From the NCBI RefSeq assembly GCF_030731045.1, contig NZ_JAVALS010000011.1, forward strand, positions 1 to 64,000: a stretch of 64,000 nt of DNA, read 5' to 3'. The first letter of the stretch is position 1, and every line of letters begins with the position of its first letter. Positions 7,353-16,047 of the stretch are shown here, in pieces. Origin of the DNA: Arthrobacter horti. Its GTDB lineage: Bacteria > Actinomycetota > Actinomycetes > Actinomycetales > Micrococcaceae. The translations under genes were made by a program, and so were the position numbers. Under the pieces are notes generated by a model, which ran no database searches, was not told where the DNA came from, and worked only from the letters and a program-made list of their open reading frames with translations.

Positions 7353-9461
7353 GTGATGAAGATCGTCCCTGGGCAGAGCTATGAGATCCCCAGTACGCAC
7401 CTGACGTGGGAAGTGATCACGCCCTGGGCGAATGAGACCTTCACCGTCGAGGGCGATGCCTTCAGCGACTACGACCATGCATCGCTCGGTGAGATTGCGC
7501 TGAGCGGCCCCGGCGGCGAGTTCCTGGCCCGCCTGATGCTCAGCGAGCTGATCTATGAGGATCTTCAGGTACGGTCCCCGCCCGAAACTCTGTCAGTCCC
7601 CGTCCACTACTCTGTGCCCAAGGCCGAAATCCGGCCGGCTGGAATGGGGGGAACCATGCCACCACGTAAGCGGCACCGCAGCAGAACCGAACAGCCGGCC
7701 CAAGCCGGCCCTCCAACATCCGGCGCCGAGGCGTCCGGCACCGGCGAGACACCGGAGCCACCGGCCCTGACACCTGACGAACTGGCAGCGCTGCTCTACG
7801 ATCCGGCCCGCAGCACTCCAGTGGTCGTCGTGTCGCTGGTGTCCGATCCCGGAGGAGAGAACATCGACGTCGCGCGCCTTCGGAACGAGCTTCAAGACGT
7901 GGCTCCCGTCCACACGCTCATCAACGGGCCTCAGACCTACGCGTTCATGGACCTCATGCCTGAAGATCTCAACATCTTCGGCAAGGCCGCACGGGCGTAC
8001 CCCGTGGGCACCGCATGGATGTCCCGCCGCGACCTCAGCCCCCTCCACCTGGTGAAAGACACGGACGCTCAGACGGCTGCCGCCCGGGTACTGAAGGACG
8101 CCCAGGGCATGGCGGAAAGCACCGAGTGGCACTCCGAATCCCCGGCGCCGACGGCTCCCACGCCTGTCATGCGGCCCGGAAGCGTCATCGGCTTCCCCAC
8201 GGAGGATCAGGCGTGGGTCACCTTCGATGACGGCGACAAAGCACTGATCGACCGCGATCCCGGCCTTCCCCCGGTCCCCCTGTCCTGGCTGCTGAACCAG
8301 GGCCAGGCAGTGGCAGGTCTGCACGACCAGGCACGGATGAGGCTCCATGTGCCCCTCCGGACTGCGCGACTGGTCCTCCCCGAGCTCTATCCGGCCGGCA
8401 GTGTGGCACTCGCCCTGGTCACCGCGGTGTCCGCCCATGACGCGACGTTGGCGCTCCTCCCCGGAACCGACATCCGAGTGCCGGTTGACGCCATCTCCTC
8501 CAATGAGCTTGACAGCCCGGAAGATCTGCTGAGCGTCGGCGAAGTGGTGGCGGCCCGGGTGGGCTATCACAGCGGCGCACTGACGCTGAGCCTTCTGGAC
8601 GTGGACGATGACGAACCCATCAGGATGGCCCCCGCACTGCTTCAGGGCGGCACCCCCTGGCTTCAGAAAGACCGCCATCTGTACTCCGAGGAGCCACCTC
8701 AGCACCCCGAGGCGCCGCCGCAGCCGCCGGCATCATCCGAGGCCGTCGCACCGTCCAAGACTCTGCACCAGGTCCAACTCGCTCTTGCCACCGCCAAAGC
8801 GGAGATCAGCAGACTGAACGACGACGTCGCGCGGCTGGCCGCCGGCGACGCACGGATGGCGCAGGAGCTGGCTGAAAACCGCCGGCTGGCCGCAGAAGCG
8901 GACCGGCTCGCGCGGGATCTGCACGACGCCCAGGACAGGACCCGTACTCTGCAGGAGGATCTGAGCAGGGCCCGCCAGGATCTCCGAACACTGAAGACCA
9001 AGCACCGGAACACCGTGTCCGGCCCGGGCCGGCTTGAGCCCGAATGGTTTGCCGATCCGTCCGACTGGTTCAGGATGGAACTGGACCTGGCGTGGGCCGA
9101 ACGTGTCGGCGCCGCGGAGAAAGCCGAGTTCCCCCTGAGGGAGTACAGGTTCGGACCCCGGTTCGTGGAGAGCCTGCTCGCTCAGCCCGTTCAGAAGAGG
9201 GGCAAGCTCTTCCGTGCCCTTGTGGACCTGATAGCCAACCGCCAGGACGCCCTCCGCACCCGCGGAATCCACGAACTTCGCAGCTCCGACGGCGGCGATT
9301 CCCCGCCGCGGACCCGCCAGGGCGACAACGGCACTGAGACCTGTTTCCGCATGTACGCCGAAGAGAATGCGCCCGCCGCGCTGCGGATTCACTATTGGAA
9401 AGGTGAATCCCAGCGGATCGAACTCAGCCGCGTGGTGATCCACGACGACTACGAGCCGTGA
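7353..9461 (+). CDS. Uncharacterised multidomain protein: alpha/beta domain, two S1-like barrels, coiled coil, conserved C-terminal domain
   Basis: Predicted protein of 702 residues (601 if translation starts at ATG 7656). Residues 141-260 look like an alpha/beta domain (VVVVSLVSDPGG; AARAYPVGTAW). Residues about 275-345 and 347-418 look like two beta-barrels resembling S1/OB repeats. Residues about 468-550 are a long Ala/Arg/Leu coiled coil. Residues 560-702 form a compact C-terminal domain ending HYWKGESQRIELSRVVIHDDY, which reminds me of small toxin-like nuclease folds; this is a resemblance by eye, not a proven homology. The first 75 residues read as good protein and then degrade into a Pro-rich stretch before ATG 7656, which has its own GGGGGGAA. 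GTG 7353 has AGGGGG upstream. Two starts, or a fused upstream small gene, are possible. A strong terminator follows. Confidence 0.6.
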   Translation: MMKIVPGQSYEIPSTHLTWEVITPWANETFTVEGDAFSDYDHASLGEIALSGPGGEFLARLMLSELIYEDLQVRSPPETLSVPVHYSVPKAEIRPAGMGGTMPPRKRHRSRTEQPAQAGPPTSGAEASGTGETPEPPALTPDELAALLYDPARSTPVVVVSLVSDPGGENIDVARLRNELQDVAPVHTLINGPQTYAFMDLMPEDLNIFGKAARAYPVGTAWMSRRDLSPLHLVKDTDAQTAAARVLKDAQGMAESTEWHSESPAPTAPTPVMRPGSVIGFPTEDQAWVTFDDGDKALIDRDPGLPPVPLSWLLNQGQAVAGLHDQARMRLHVPLRTARLVLPELYPAGSVALALVTAVSAHDATLALLPGTDIRVPVDAISSNELDSPEDLLSVGEVVAARVGYHSGALTLSLLDVDDDEPIRMAPALLQGGTPWLQKDRHLYSEEPPQHPEAPPQPPASSEAVAPSKTLHQVQLALATAKAEISRLNDDVARLAAGDARMAQELAENRRLAAEADRLARDLHDAQDRTRTLQEDLSRARQDLRTLKTKHRNTVSGPGRLEPEWFADPSDWFRMELDLAWAERVGAAEKAEFPLREYRFGPRFVESLLAQPVQKRGKLFRALVDLIANRQDALRTRGIHELRSSDGGDSPPRTRQGDNGTETCFRMYAEENAPAALRIHYWKGESQRIELSRVVIHDDYEP

Positions 9462-9516
9462 GCATCACCGCTGATGGGTCCGGGCGCCTCCGAGTCGCGC
9501 CGCCCGGCTGAGGACC

Positions 9517-9556
9517 AGGGGTGGGGCGCGCATTCACACGCCCCACCCCTACTTTT
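9517..9556 (+). terminator. Rho-independent terminator with T-run
   Basis: AGGGGTGGGGCG pairs with CGCCCCACCCCT (12 bp, 10-nt loop) and is followed by ACTTTTTG. It ends the S1-like coiled-coil transcript and insulates the glyoxylate operon promoter at 9591. Confidence 0.85.
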
Positions 9557-9590
9557 TGTATCCCATTCACCATTCCGTGACCCACCCCAC

Positions 9591-9619
9591 TTGACGCCCC
9601 CCGACCCCGTTCGTAGACT
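9591..9619 (+). promoter_or_regulatory. Promoter of the hyi-glxR-gcl-glxK-allB operon
   Basis: TTGACG (9591-9596), a 17-nt spacer and TAGACT (9614-9619) make a good sigma-70-type promoter about 107 nt upstream of the hyi start codon. Confidence 0.75.
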
Positions 9620-9640
9620 TTTCACTAAGCAAAACTTTCT

Positions 9641-9655
9641 TTCCACTCTACGGAA
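9641..9655 (+). promoter_or_regulatory. Palindromic operator candidate in the hyi leader
   Basis: TTCCACTCTACGGAA: half-sites TTCC and GGAA separated by 7 nt, 21 nt downstream of the -10 box, where a bound repressor would block transcription. It has the same half-sites and spacing as the sites near the aromatic genes (42747, 42803). IclR-type regulators (AllR, GclR) commonly control glyoxylate and allantoin genes; no such regulator gene lies next to this operon. Confidence 0.5.
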
Positions 9656-9725
9656 ACAGGCCGAACCCGGCCGCAGGGTGGAATGAGCGCAACCGCAGGG
9701 CGATGAAGCCCAGGAAGGACACGCC

Positions 9726-10508
9726 ATGACGTACTCCGTGAACTGCTCCATCCTCTTGACCGAGCTCCCCCTTCTGGAGCGCGCAGCCGCTGCCAAGGCG
9801 GCCGGTTTCGACGCCGTCGAGTTCTGGTGGCCCTTCGCCGAGGCCGTTCCGGCCGACGCTGATGTCGACGCCTTCGTGAACTCCATCCAGGACGCCGGCG
9901 TGCAGCTGGCCGGTCTGAACTTCTTCGCCGGCGACATGGCCGGCGGCGACCGCGGCCTGGTCTCCTGGACCGGCCGTGAGAGCGAGTTCAAGGACAACAT
10001 CGACGTCGTCGTCGGCATCGGTGAGCGCCTCGGCACCAAGGCCTTCAACGCCCTCTACGGCAACCGCCTCGAATCCTCCACTCCGGAGGCCCAGGACGAG
10101 CTGGCCGTGCAGAACCTCGTGGCCGCCGCCCAGGGCGTCGCCAAGCTCGGCGGCACCGTGCTGCTGGAACCGGTCTCCGGCGCCCCGCTGTACCCGCTGA
10201 AGACCGCCGCGGAGACCTTCGCGGTCATCGCCAAGACCCAGGGGGCCGGCGTGGACAACGTCAAGTTCCTGGCGGACTTCTACCACCTGGCCGTGAACGG
10301 TGACGACGTCGCCGCCGTGATCGAGAATCATACCAAGGACTTCGGCCACATCCAGATCGCGGACAACCCCGGCCGAGGCGCCCCCGGCACCGGCGAGCTC
10401 CCCCTCGGCGAGTGGGTCACCCGTAGCCGCGAGCTCGGCTACGACGGCGCCATCGCCCTCGAGTACAAGCAGCCGCAGGAATCCGCTTTCGCCTGGCTGG
10501 TCCGCTGA
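9726..10508 (+). CDS. hyi: Hydroxypyruvate isomerase
   Basis: Predicted 260-residue TIM-barrel enzyme that interconverts hydroxypyruvate and tartronate semialdehyde. The N-terminus MTYSVNCSILLTELP and the pattern FDAVEFWWPF, then LLEPVSG, ADFYHL and HIQIADNPGRGAPGTGEL are typical of Hyi in the xylose-isomerase-like family; the Glu, Asp and His residues in these motifs are expected to bind the metal. It is the first gene of the glyoxylate operon, 62 nt before glxR. The start follows AGGAAGGACACGCC, a good ribosome binding site. Confidence 0.93.
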   Translation: MTYSVNCSILLTELPLLERAAAAKAAGFDAVEFWWPFAEAVPADADVDAFVNSIQDAGVQLAGLNFFAGDMAGGDRGLVSWTGRESEFKDNIDVVVGIGERLGTKAFNALYGNRLESSTPEAQDELAVQNLVAAAQGVAKLGGTVLLEPVSGAPLYPLKTAAETFAVIAKTQGAGVDNVKFLADFYHLAVNGDDVAAVIENHTKDFGHIQIADNPGRGAPGTGELPLGEWVTRSRELGYDGAIALEYKQPQESAFAWLVR

Positions 10509-10570
10509 GCGCCGACGCTCGGCCCGGACTCACTGACCACCTTCAGCACGAACGACCAAAAGGACTTCCA

Positions 10571-11449
10571 ATGACCAACGTCACCGTCATCGGCCTCGGC
10601 ATCATGGGCCTCCCCATGGCCAAGAACCTCGTCAACGCCGGCTTCAACGTCACCGGCTTCAACCGCTCCCAGGACAAGATCGACGCCCTCGTGGCTGCCG
10701 GCGGCAAGGGCGCCTCCAGCATCGCCGAGTCCGTCCAGGACGCCGACGTCATCATCACCATGGTTCCGGACTCCCCGGACGTCGAGGGCGTCGTCTCCGG
10801 CGCCGAGGGTGTCTTCGCCAACGCCAAGTCCGGCGCACTGTGGATCGACGCCTCCTCCATCCGCCCGGATGTGGCCGTGCGCCTCTCCGCCGCCGCCCGT
10901 GAGGCCGGCCTCCGCCCGCTCGACGGCCCCGTCTCCGGTGGCGAGCAGGGTGCCATCGACGGCGTCCTGTCCATCATGGTCGGTGGCGAGGCCGCTGACT
11001 TCGAGGCTGCTCAGCCCGTCCTGAACGCCGTGGGCAAGACCATCGTCCACGTGGGCCCCTCCGGCTCCGGCCAGACCGTGAAGGCTGCCAACCAGCTGAT
11101 CGTGGCCGTCAACATCCAGGCACTCGCCGAGGCCGTCGTCTTCCTCGAGGCCTACGGCGTGGACACCGACGCCGCCCTCAAGGTCCTCGGTGGCGGCCTG
11201 GCCGGCTCCAAGGTCCTGGACCAGAAGGGTCAGAAGATGCTGGACCGCAACTTCGACCCCGGCTTCCGCCTGGCCCTGCACAACAAGGACCTCGGCATCG
11301 TCACCTCCGCCGCCCGCGAGGCCGGCGTCGTCGTCCCGCTCGGCTCCGCCGTGGCGCAGCTGGTCTCCTCCCTCGTCGCCCGCGGCGACGGCGGCCTGGA
11401 CCACTCCGGCCTCTTCAAGCTCACCACCGAGCTCGCCGGCAAGAACTGA
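10571..11449 (+). CDS. glxR: Tartronate semialdehyde reductase (2-hydroxy-3-oxopropionate reductase)
   Basis: Predicted 292-residue NAD(P)H-dependent beta-hydroxyacid dehydrogenase that reduces tartronate semialdehyde to D-glycerate. The Rossmann motif VIGLGIMGLPMAKNL is at the N-terminus. The substrate-binding signature DGPVSGGEQGA and the catalytic-lysine segment VKAANQLIVAVNIQ are both present, so the enzyme looks complete. It acts directly after Gcl and Hyi in the glycerate pathway from glyoxylate and is encoded between them. AAAAGGACTTCC provides the ribosome binding site. Confidence 0.93.
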   Translation: MTNVTVIGLGIMGLPMAKNLVNAGFNVTGFNRSQDKIDALVAAGGKGASSIAESVQDADVIITMVPDSPDVEGVVSGAEGVFANAKSGALWIDASSIRPDVAVRLSAAAREAGLRPLDGPVSGGEQGAIDGVLSIMVGGEAADFEAAQPVLNAVGKTIVHVGPSGSGQTVKAANQLIVAVNIQALAEAVVFLEAYGVDTDAALKVLGGGLAGSKVLDQKGQKMLDRNFDPGFRLALHNKDLGIVTSAAREAGVVVPLGSAVAQLVSSLVARGDGGLDHSGLFKLTTELAGKN

Positions 11450-11468
11450 CCCTTCTCACACAGAACTT

Positions 11469-11518
11469 GTACGACGGCGGCAGCCGGCTCTCGCAACAAG
11501 CGGCGGCCGCCGTCGTAC
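11469..11518 (+). terminator. Hairpin between glxR and gcl
   Basis: GTACGACGGCGGC and GCCGCCGTCGTAC form a 13-bp stem with a long loop, 20 nt after the glxR stop and 32 nt before gcl. There is no T-run. Inside an operon it more likely tunes mRNA stability or partially attenuates than fully stops transcription. Confidence 0.5.
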
Positions 11519-11549
11519 ACCCTCACTTTCAAAGCTTTAGGAGCACAAA

Positions 11550-13328
11550 ATGGCAAAGATGCGCACCGTTGACGCTGCCGTAGCCATCCTGGTGAAGGAA
11601 GGCGCCATTGAGGCGTTCGGCCTGCCCGGCGCGGCAATCAACCCCTTCTACTCCGCGATGCGCGCCAACGGTGGCATCCGCCACACGCTGGCCCGCCACG
11701 TGGAAGGCGCCAGCCACATGGCTGACGGCTACTCCCGCGCGGCCGATGGCAACATCGGCATCTGCATCGGAACCTCCGGCCCCGCCGGCACCGACATGAT
11801 CACGGGTCTGTACGCGTCCTTCGCGGACTCGATCCCCATGCTCTGCATCACCGGCCAGGCCCCCGTCGCCAAGCTGCACAAGGAAGACTTCCAGGCCGTG
11901 GACATCGAGTCCATCGCCAAGCCCGTCACCAAGATGGCCATGACCATCCTGGAGCCCGGCCAGGTCCCCGGCGCCTTCCAGAAGGCCTTCCAGCTCATGC
12001 GCTCCGGCCGTCCGGGCCCGGTCCTCCTGGACCTGCCCTTCGACGTGCAGATGGCCGAGATCGAGTTCGACATCGACGCCTACGAGCCCCTCGAGGCCTC
12101 CAAGCCGGCCGCCAGCGATGTTCAGCTGAACAAGGCCCTGGACATGCTGCTCGCCTCCGAGCGTCCGCTGATCGTCGCCGGTGGCGGCATCATCAACGCC
12201 GGTGCCTCCGAGCAGCTCGTCGAGCTGGCCGAGACCCTGAACGTGCCGGTCATCCCGACCCTCATGGGCTGGGGCACCATCCCGGACGACCACAAGCTGA
12301 TGGCCGGCATGGTGGGTCTGCAGACCTCCCACCGCTACGGCAACGCCACCTTCCTGGAGTCCGATTTCGTCATCGGCATCGGCAACCGCTGGGCCAACCG
12401 CCACACCGGTGGCCTGGACCTCTACACCCAGGGCCGCAAGTTCGTGCACATCGACATCGAGCCCACCCAGATCGGCCGCGTCTTCGCGCCGGACCTGGGC
12501 ATCGCCTCCGACGCCGGCGCCGCTCTGGAGGGCCTGGTCCGCCTGGCCAAGGAGCGCAAGGCAGCCGGTCAGCTGACCGACTACACCGCCTGGGTGGACG
12601 CCGCACAGCAGAAGAAGGGCTCGCTGCAGCGCAAGACCAACTTCGACAACGTGCCGATCAAGCCGCAGCGCGTGTACCAGGAGATGAACAGCGCCTTCGG
12701 CAAGGACACCACCTACGTCAGCACCATCGGTCTGTCCCAGATCGCCGGCGCGCAGATGCTGCACGTCTTCGGTGCCCGCAAGTGGATCAACGCCGGTCAG
12801 GCAGGCCCCCTGGGCTGGACCGCTCCGGCCGCCCTCGGCGTCGTGCGCGGCAAGCCGGGCGAGACCGTCGTGGCCCTCTCCGGTGACTACGACTTCCAGT
12901 TCATGATCGAGGAGCTGGCCGTCGGCGCCCAGTTCAACCTCCCGTACATCCACGTGGTGGTGAACAACTCCTACCTCGGCCTGATCCGTCAGTCCCAGCG
13001 CGGTTTCCAGATGGAGCAGAACGTCTCCCTGGCGTTCGAGAACATCAACTCCCCGGAGACCGACGGCTACGGCGTGGACCACGTCAAGGTCGCCGAAGGC
13101 CTGGGCTGCAAGGCCATCCGCGTGCAGAACCCGGACGATCTGGGTGCCGCATTCGAGAAGGCCCGTGCCCTCATCGAGGAGTTCAAGGTTCCGGTGGTCG
13201 TCGAGGTCATCCTGGAGAAGATCACCAACATCTCCATGGGCACCGAGCTGAACAACCTGACCGAGTTCGAGGAGCTCGCGGAGAAGGGCGCCGACGCCCC
13301 CACCGCGATCGTCGCTCTGCTCGACTAG
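11550..13328 (+). CDS. gcl: Glyoxylate carboligase (tartronate-semialdehyde synthase)
   Basis: Predicted 592-residue ThDP enzyme that condenses two glyoxylates to tartronate semialdehyde and CO2. The segment [16 protein letters not shown] near residue 28 and the [14 protein letters not shown] stretch are diagnostic of Gcl. The ThDP/Mg region is the [15 protein letters not shown] segment followed by [13 protein letters not shown] is expected as a structural cofactor as in other Gcl proteins. Length equals that of characterised homologues. It starts at ATG 11550 after TTTAGGAGCACAAA and is followed by a strong hairpin before glxK. Confidence 0.95.
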   Translation: MAKMRTVDAAVAILVKEGAIEAFGLPGAAINPFYSAMRANGGIRHTLARHVEGASHMADGYSRAADGNIGICIGTSGPAGTDMITGLYASFADSIPMLCITGQAPVAKLHKEDFQAVDIESIAKPVTKMAMTILEPGQVPGAFQKAFQLMRSGRPGPVLLDLPFDVQMAEIEFDIDAYEPLEASKPAASDVQLNKALDMLLASERPLIVAGGGIINAGASEQLVELAETLNVPVIPTLMGWGTIPDDHKLMAGMVGLQTSHRYGNATFLESDFVIGIGNRWANRHTGGLDLYTQGRKFVHIDIEPTQIGRVFAPDLGIASDAGAALEGLVRLAKERKAAGQLTDYTAWVDAAQQKKGSLQRKTNFDNVPIKPQRVYQEMNSAFGKDTTYVSTIGLSQIAGAQMLHVFGARKWINAGQAGPLGWTAPAALGVVRGKPGETVVALSGDYDFQFMIEELAVGAQFNLPYIHVVVNNSYLGLIRQSQRGFQMEQNVSLAFENINSPETDGYGVDHVKVAEGLGCKAIRVQNPDDLGAAFEKARALIEEFKVPVVVEVILEKITNISMGTELNNLTEFEELAEKGADAPTAIVALLD

Positions 13329-13338
13329 CATCCAAGCA

Positions 13339-13368
13339 TGGGCGGGCCGGCACGCCGGCCCGCCCATT
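13339..13368 (+). terminator. Perfect 14-bp hairpin between gcl and glxK
   Basis: ATGGGCGGGCCGGC and GCCGGCCCGCCCAT are separated by only AC, 10 nt after the gcl stop. There is no T-run. It may attenuate glxK-allB relative to the upstream genes or protect the 3' end of the gcl message. Confidence 0.6.
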
Positions 13369-13401
13369 CCACCAGTCCCCGCACCGACGAAGGAGTTGAG
13401 C

Positions 13402-14538
13402 ATGCGGATCGTGATCGCCCCGGACAAGTTCAAGGGCTCGCTTTCGGCCCCCGAGGTCGTGGAGCATCTGACCACCGGTCTGCGCGCCGTCGACCCCACT
13501 CTTGAGGTGCTGGGCCTCCCCGTGGCCGACGGCGGAGAAGGAACCCTGGACGCCGCCATCGGCTCCGGTTTCACCCGCCGCAGCGTCACCGTGGCCGGCC
13601 CCACCGGCCAGCCCGTCGAAGCCGACTTCGCCGTCCGCGGCGACGAGGCCGTCATCGAAATGGCCCTCGCGTCCGGCCTGGCCGTCCTCCCGGGCGGCGA
13701 GAAGGACGGCCGCGGCGCCACGAGCCTCGGCACCGGCCAGCTCATCCGCGCCGCCCTGGACGCAGGCGCCCGCACCGTCATCCTCGGCGTCGGCGGCAGC
13801 GCCAACACCGACGGCGGCGCAGGCGTCATCAAGGGCCTCGGCGGCCGCTTCCTGGACGCGCAGGGCGAAGAACTGCCCGACGGCGGCGCCGCGCTGGCGC
13901 TGCTGGACCGCGTCGACCTCTCCGGGCTGGACGTCCGTCTGGAAGGCACCCGCTTCATCCTCGCCAGCGACGTCGACAACCCCCTCCTGGGCGACAACGG
14001 CGCCCCTGCGGTCTTCGGCCCCCAGAAGGGCCTCTCGCCGGAGGACGTCACCGAGATCGACGCCGCGCTGGCCCACTTCGTGGACGTCCTGGGCCGTGAG
14101 ATCGGCGCCAAGGCCGCCACCGATGCCGCCGCACCCGGCGCAGGTGCCGCCGGCGGTGTCGGCTACGCCGCCCTCGCCGTCCTGGACGCCGAGCGCCGCC
14201 GCGGCGTCGACGTCGTCCTCGACTTCACCGGCCTGGCTGGAAAGCTCGCGGGCGCCGGGCTGGTGATCACCGGCGAAGGCAGCCTCGACGAGCAAAGCCT
14301 GGGCGGCAAGACGCCCATGGGCGTCGCCGACGCGGCCCGCGCCGCAGGCATCCCCATCGTGGCCGTCTGCGGCCGCACCCTCCTGAACGAAGAACAGATT
14401 TCCACCTCCGGGTTCCAGGCGGTGTACTCCCTGACGTCCATCGAGGACGATATCGACAAGTGCATCAACGAAGCCGGACCGCTGGTGGAGAAACTCGGCG
14501 GAATCATCGCCACCAGTCTGATCAAGCAGAGCAACTAG
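13402..14538 (+). CDS. glxK: Glycerate kinase
   Basis: Predicted 378-residue type I glycerate kinase (GarK/GlxK family) that phosphorylates D-glycerate to a phosphoglycerate for glycolysis. The family start MRIVIAPDKFKGSLSA, the GGSANTDGGAG loop, and ITGEGSLDEQSLGGKTP with the conserved catalytic Asp are all present. ATG 13402 has AAGGAG 6 nt upstream; an in-frame TTG six nt earlier is less likely. It completes the glyoxylate-to-glycerate pathway, 12 nt before allB. Confidence 0.92.
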   Translation: MRIVIAPDKFKGSLSAPEVVEHLTTGLRAVDPTLEVLGLPVADGGEGTLDAAIGSGFTRRSVTVAGPTGQPVEADFAVRGDEAVIEMALASGLAVLPGGEKDGRGATSLGTGQLIRAALDAGARTVILGVGGSANTDGGAGVIKGLGGRFLDAQGEELPDGGAALALLDRVDLSGLDVRLEGTRFILASDVDNPLLGDNGAPAVFGPQKGLSPEDVTEIDAALAHFVDVLGREIGAKAATDAAAPGAGAAGGVGYAALAVLDAERRRGVDVVLDFTGLAGKLAGAGLVITGEGSLDEQSLGGKTPMGVADAARAAGIPIVAVCGRTLLNEEQISTSGFQAVYSLTSIEDDIDKCINEAGPLVEKLGGIIATSLIKQSN

Positions 14539-14550
14539 GACAGGATCAGC

Positions 14551-15909
14551 ATGTCTGAAGAACAGAACACCGCAGCAGCATTCGATCTGGTCATCCGTGG
14601 CCAGCGTGTGCTGACCAGCGCGGGGATCGCCCCCCGCGAAGTTGCCGTCAAGGACGGCCGCGTCGTCGCCATGGAGCCCCTGGGCAACGGCCTCGTGGGC
14701 GCCGAGACGATCGAGCTCGCCGACGACGAGACCCTCATCCCCGGCCTGGTGGACACCCACGTGCACATCAACGAGCCCGGCCGCACCGACTGGGAAGGCT
14801 TCGCCTCCGCCACGCGTGCCGCCGCCGCCGGTGGTGTCACCACCGTCATCGACATGCCGCTGAACTCCATCCCGCCCACCACCAATGTGGAGAACCTGGC
14901 CCTCAAGCGCTCCGTCGCCGAGAACCAGGCGTTCGTGGACGTCGGGTTCTGGGGCGGTGCCATCCCCGGCAACACCGGCGACCTGCGCCCGCTGCACGAC
15001 GCCGGCGTGTTCGGCTTCAAGAGCTTCCTGCTGCACTCCGGCGTGGACGAGTTCCCGCACCTCGAGGCCGAGGAACTGGAGACGGACCTGGCCGAACTGC
15101 GCAAGTTCGACTCCCTCATGCTGGTGCACGCCGAAGACTCCCACGCGATCGACCGTGCGCCGCACGCCGAGGGTGACATCTACGCCAAGTTCCTCGCCTC
15201 CCGCCCGCGCGGTGCCGAGAACAAGGCCATCGCCGAGGTCATCGAGCGCACCCGCTGGACCGGCGCCCGTGCCCACATCCTGCACCTGTCCTCCTCGGAC
15301 GCCCTGCCGATGATCGCCTCCGCCAAGCGCGACGGTGTGAACCTGACGGTGGAGACCTGCCCGCACTACCTGACCCTGAACGCCGAGGAGATCCCCAACG
15401 GCGCCACGGCCTACAAGTGCTGCCCGCCGATCCGCGAGGCCTCCAACCGCGAACTGCTGTGGAAGGGCCTGGAAGAGGGCACCATCGACTGCATCGTCTC
15501 CGACCACTCCCCCAGCACCCTTGACCTCAAGGACCTGGAGAACGGTGACTTCGCCGTGGCCTGGGGCGGCGTGTCCTCCCTGCAGCTCGGCCTGTCCCTG
15601 ATCTGGACCGAAGCCCGCCACCGCGGCATCCCGCTGGAGAAGGTCGTGAGCTGGATGTCCACCCGTCCGGCCGAGATCGCCCGCGTCCCCAACAAGGGCC
15701 TCATCGCGGTCGGCTACGACGCCGACTTCTCCATCTTCGCCGCGGACGACGCGTTCGTGGTGGACGTGAAGAAGCTGCGCCACAAGAACCCCATCACCCC
15801 GTACGACGGCCGCGCCCTCTCCGGCGTGGTCCGCAAGACCTACCTGCGCGGCCAGGTGGCCGACGGCACCCAGCCGATCGGCAAGCTGATCCGCCGCGGG
15901 GGCATCTGA
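14551..15909 (+). CDS. allB: Allantoinase
   Basis: Predicted 452-residue cyclic amidohydrolase that hydrolyses allantoin to allantoate. PGLVDTHVHINEPGRTDWEGF holds the first two metal-binding histidines. GFKSFLLHSGVDEF carries the lysine that is normally carboxylated, HAED and HLSSSDA supply further ligands, and CIVSDHSPS contains the catalytic Asp. Length matches allantoinases better than dihydropyrimidinases. Its place behind the glyoxylate genes fits: allantoin breakdown finally releases glyoxylate. Allantoicase and ureidoglycolate genes are not in this window. A long GC-rich hairpin follows. Confidence 0.92.
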   Translation: MSEEQNTAAAFDLVIRGQRVLTSAGIAPREVAVKDGRVVAMEPLGNGLVGAETIELADDETLIPGLVDTHVHINEPGRTDWEGFASATRAAAAGGVTTVIDMPLNSIPPTTNVENLALKRSVAENQAFVDVGFWGGAIPGNTGDLRPLHDAGVFGFKSFLLHSGVDEFPHLEAEELETDLAELRKFDSLMLVHAEDSHAIDRAPHAEGDIYAKFLASRPRGAENKAIAEVIERTRWTGARAHILHLSSSDALPMIASAKRDGVNLTVETCPHYLTLNAEEIPNGATAYKCCPPIREASNRELLWKGLEEGTIDCIVSDHSPSTLDLKDLENGDFAVAWGGVSSLQLGLSLIWTEARHRGIPLEKVVSWMSTRPAEIARVPNKGLIAVGYDADFSIFAADDAFVVDVKKLRHKNPITPYDGRALSGVVRKTYLRGQVADGTQPIGKLIRRGGI

Positions 15910-15961
15910 GGCGGCTCCATGAGCGCCCAGGCGATTCACCACCGCTCTGACACCGGCCATC

Positions 15962-16009
15962 CCGGCCCGGTGGGACGCCCCCTTTCGGCGGCGTCCCACC
16001 GGGGGCCGG
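15962..16009 (+). terminator. Terminator of the glyoxylate/allantoin operon
   Basis: A stem of about 18 bp: CCGGCCCGGTGGGACGCC pairs with GGCGTCCCACC followed by GGGGGCCGG (two extra G residues bulged), with a loop containing TTTC. It lies 52 nt after the allB stop and argues that the following gene starts downstream of it. Confidence 0.65.
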
Positions 16010-16047
16010 TGCCCGGTCAGGACGATGGGCAGGGTGCGCGGCCTCGC

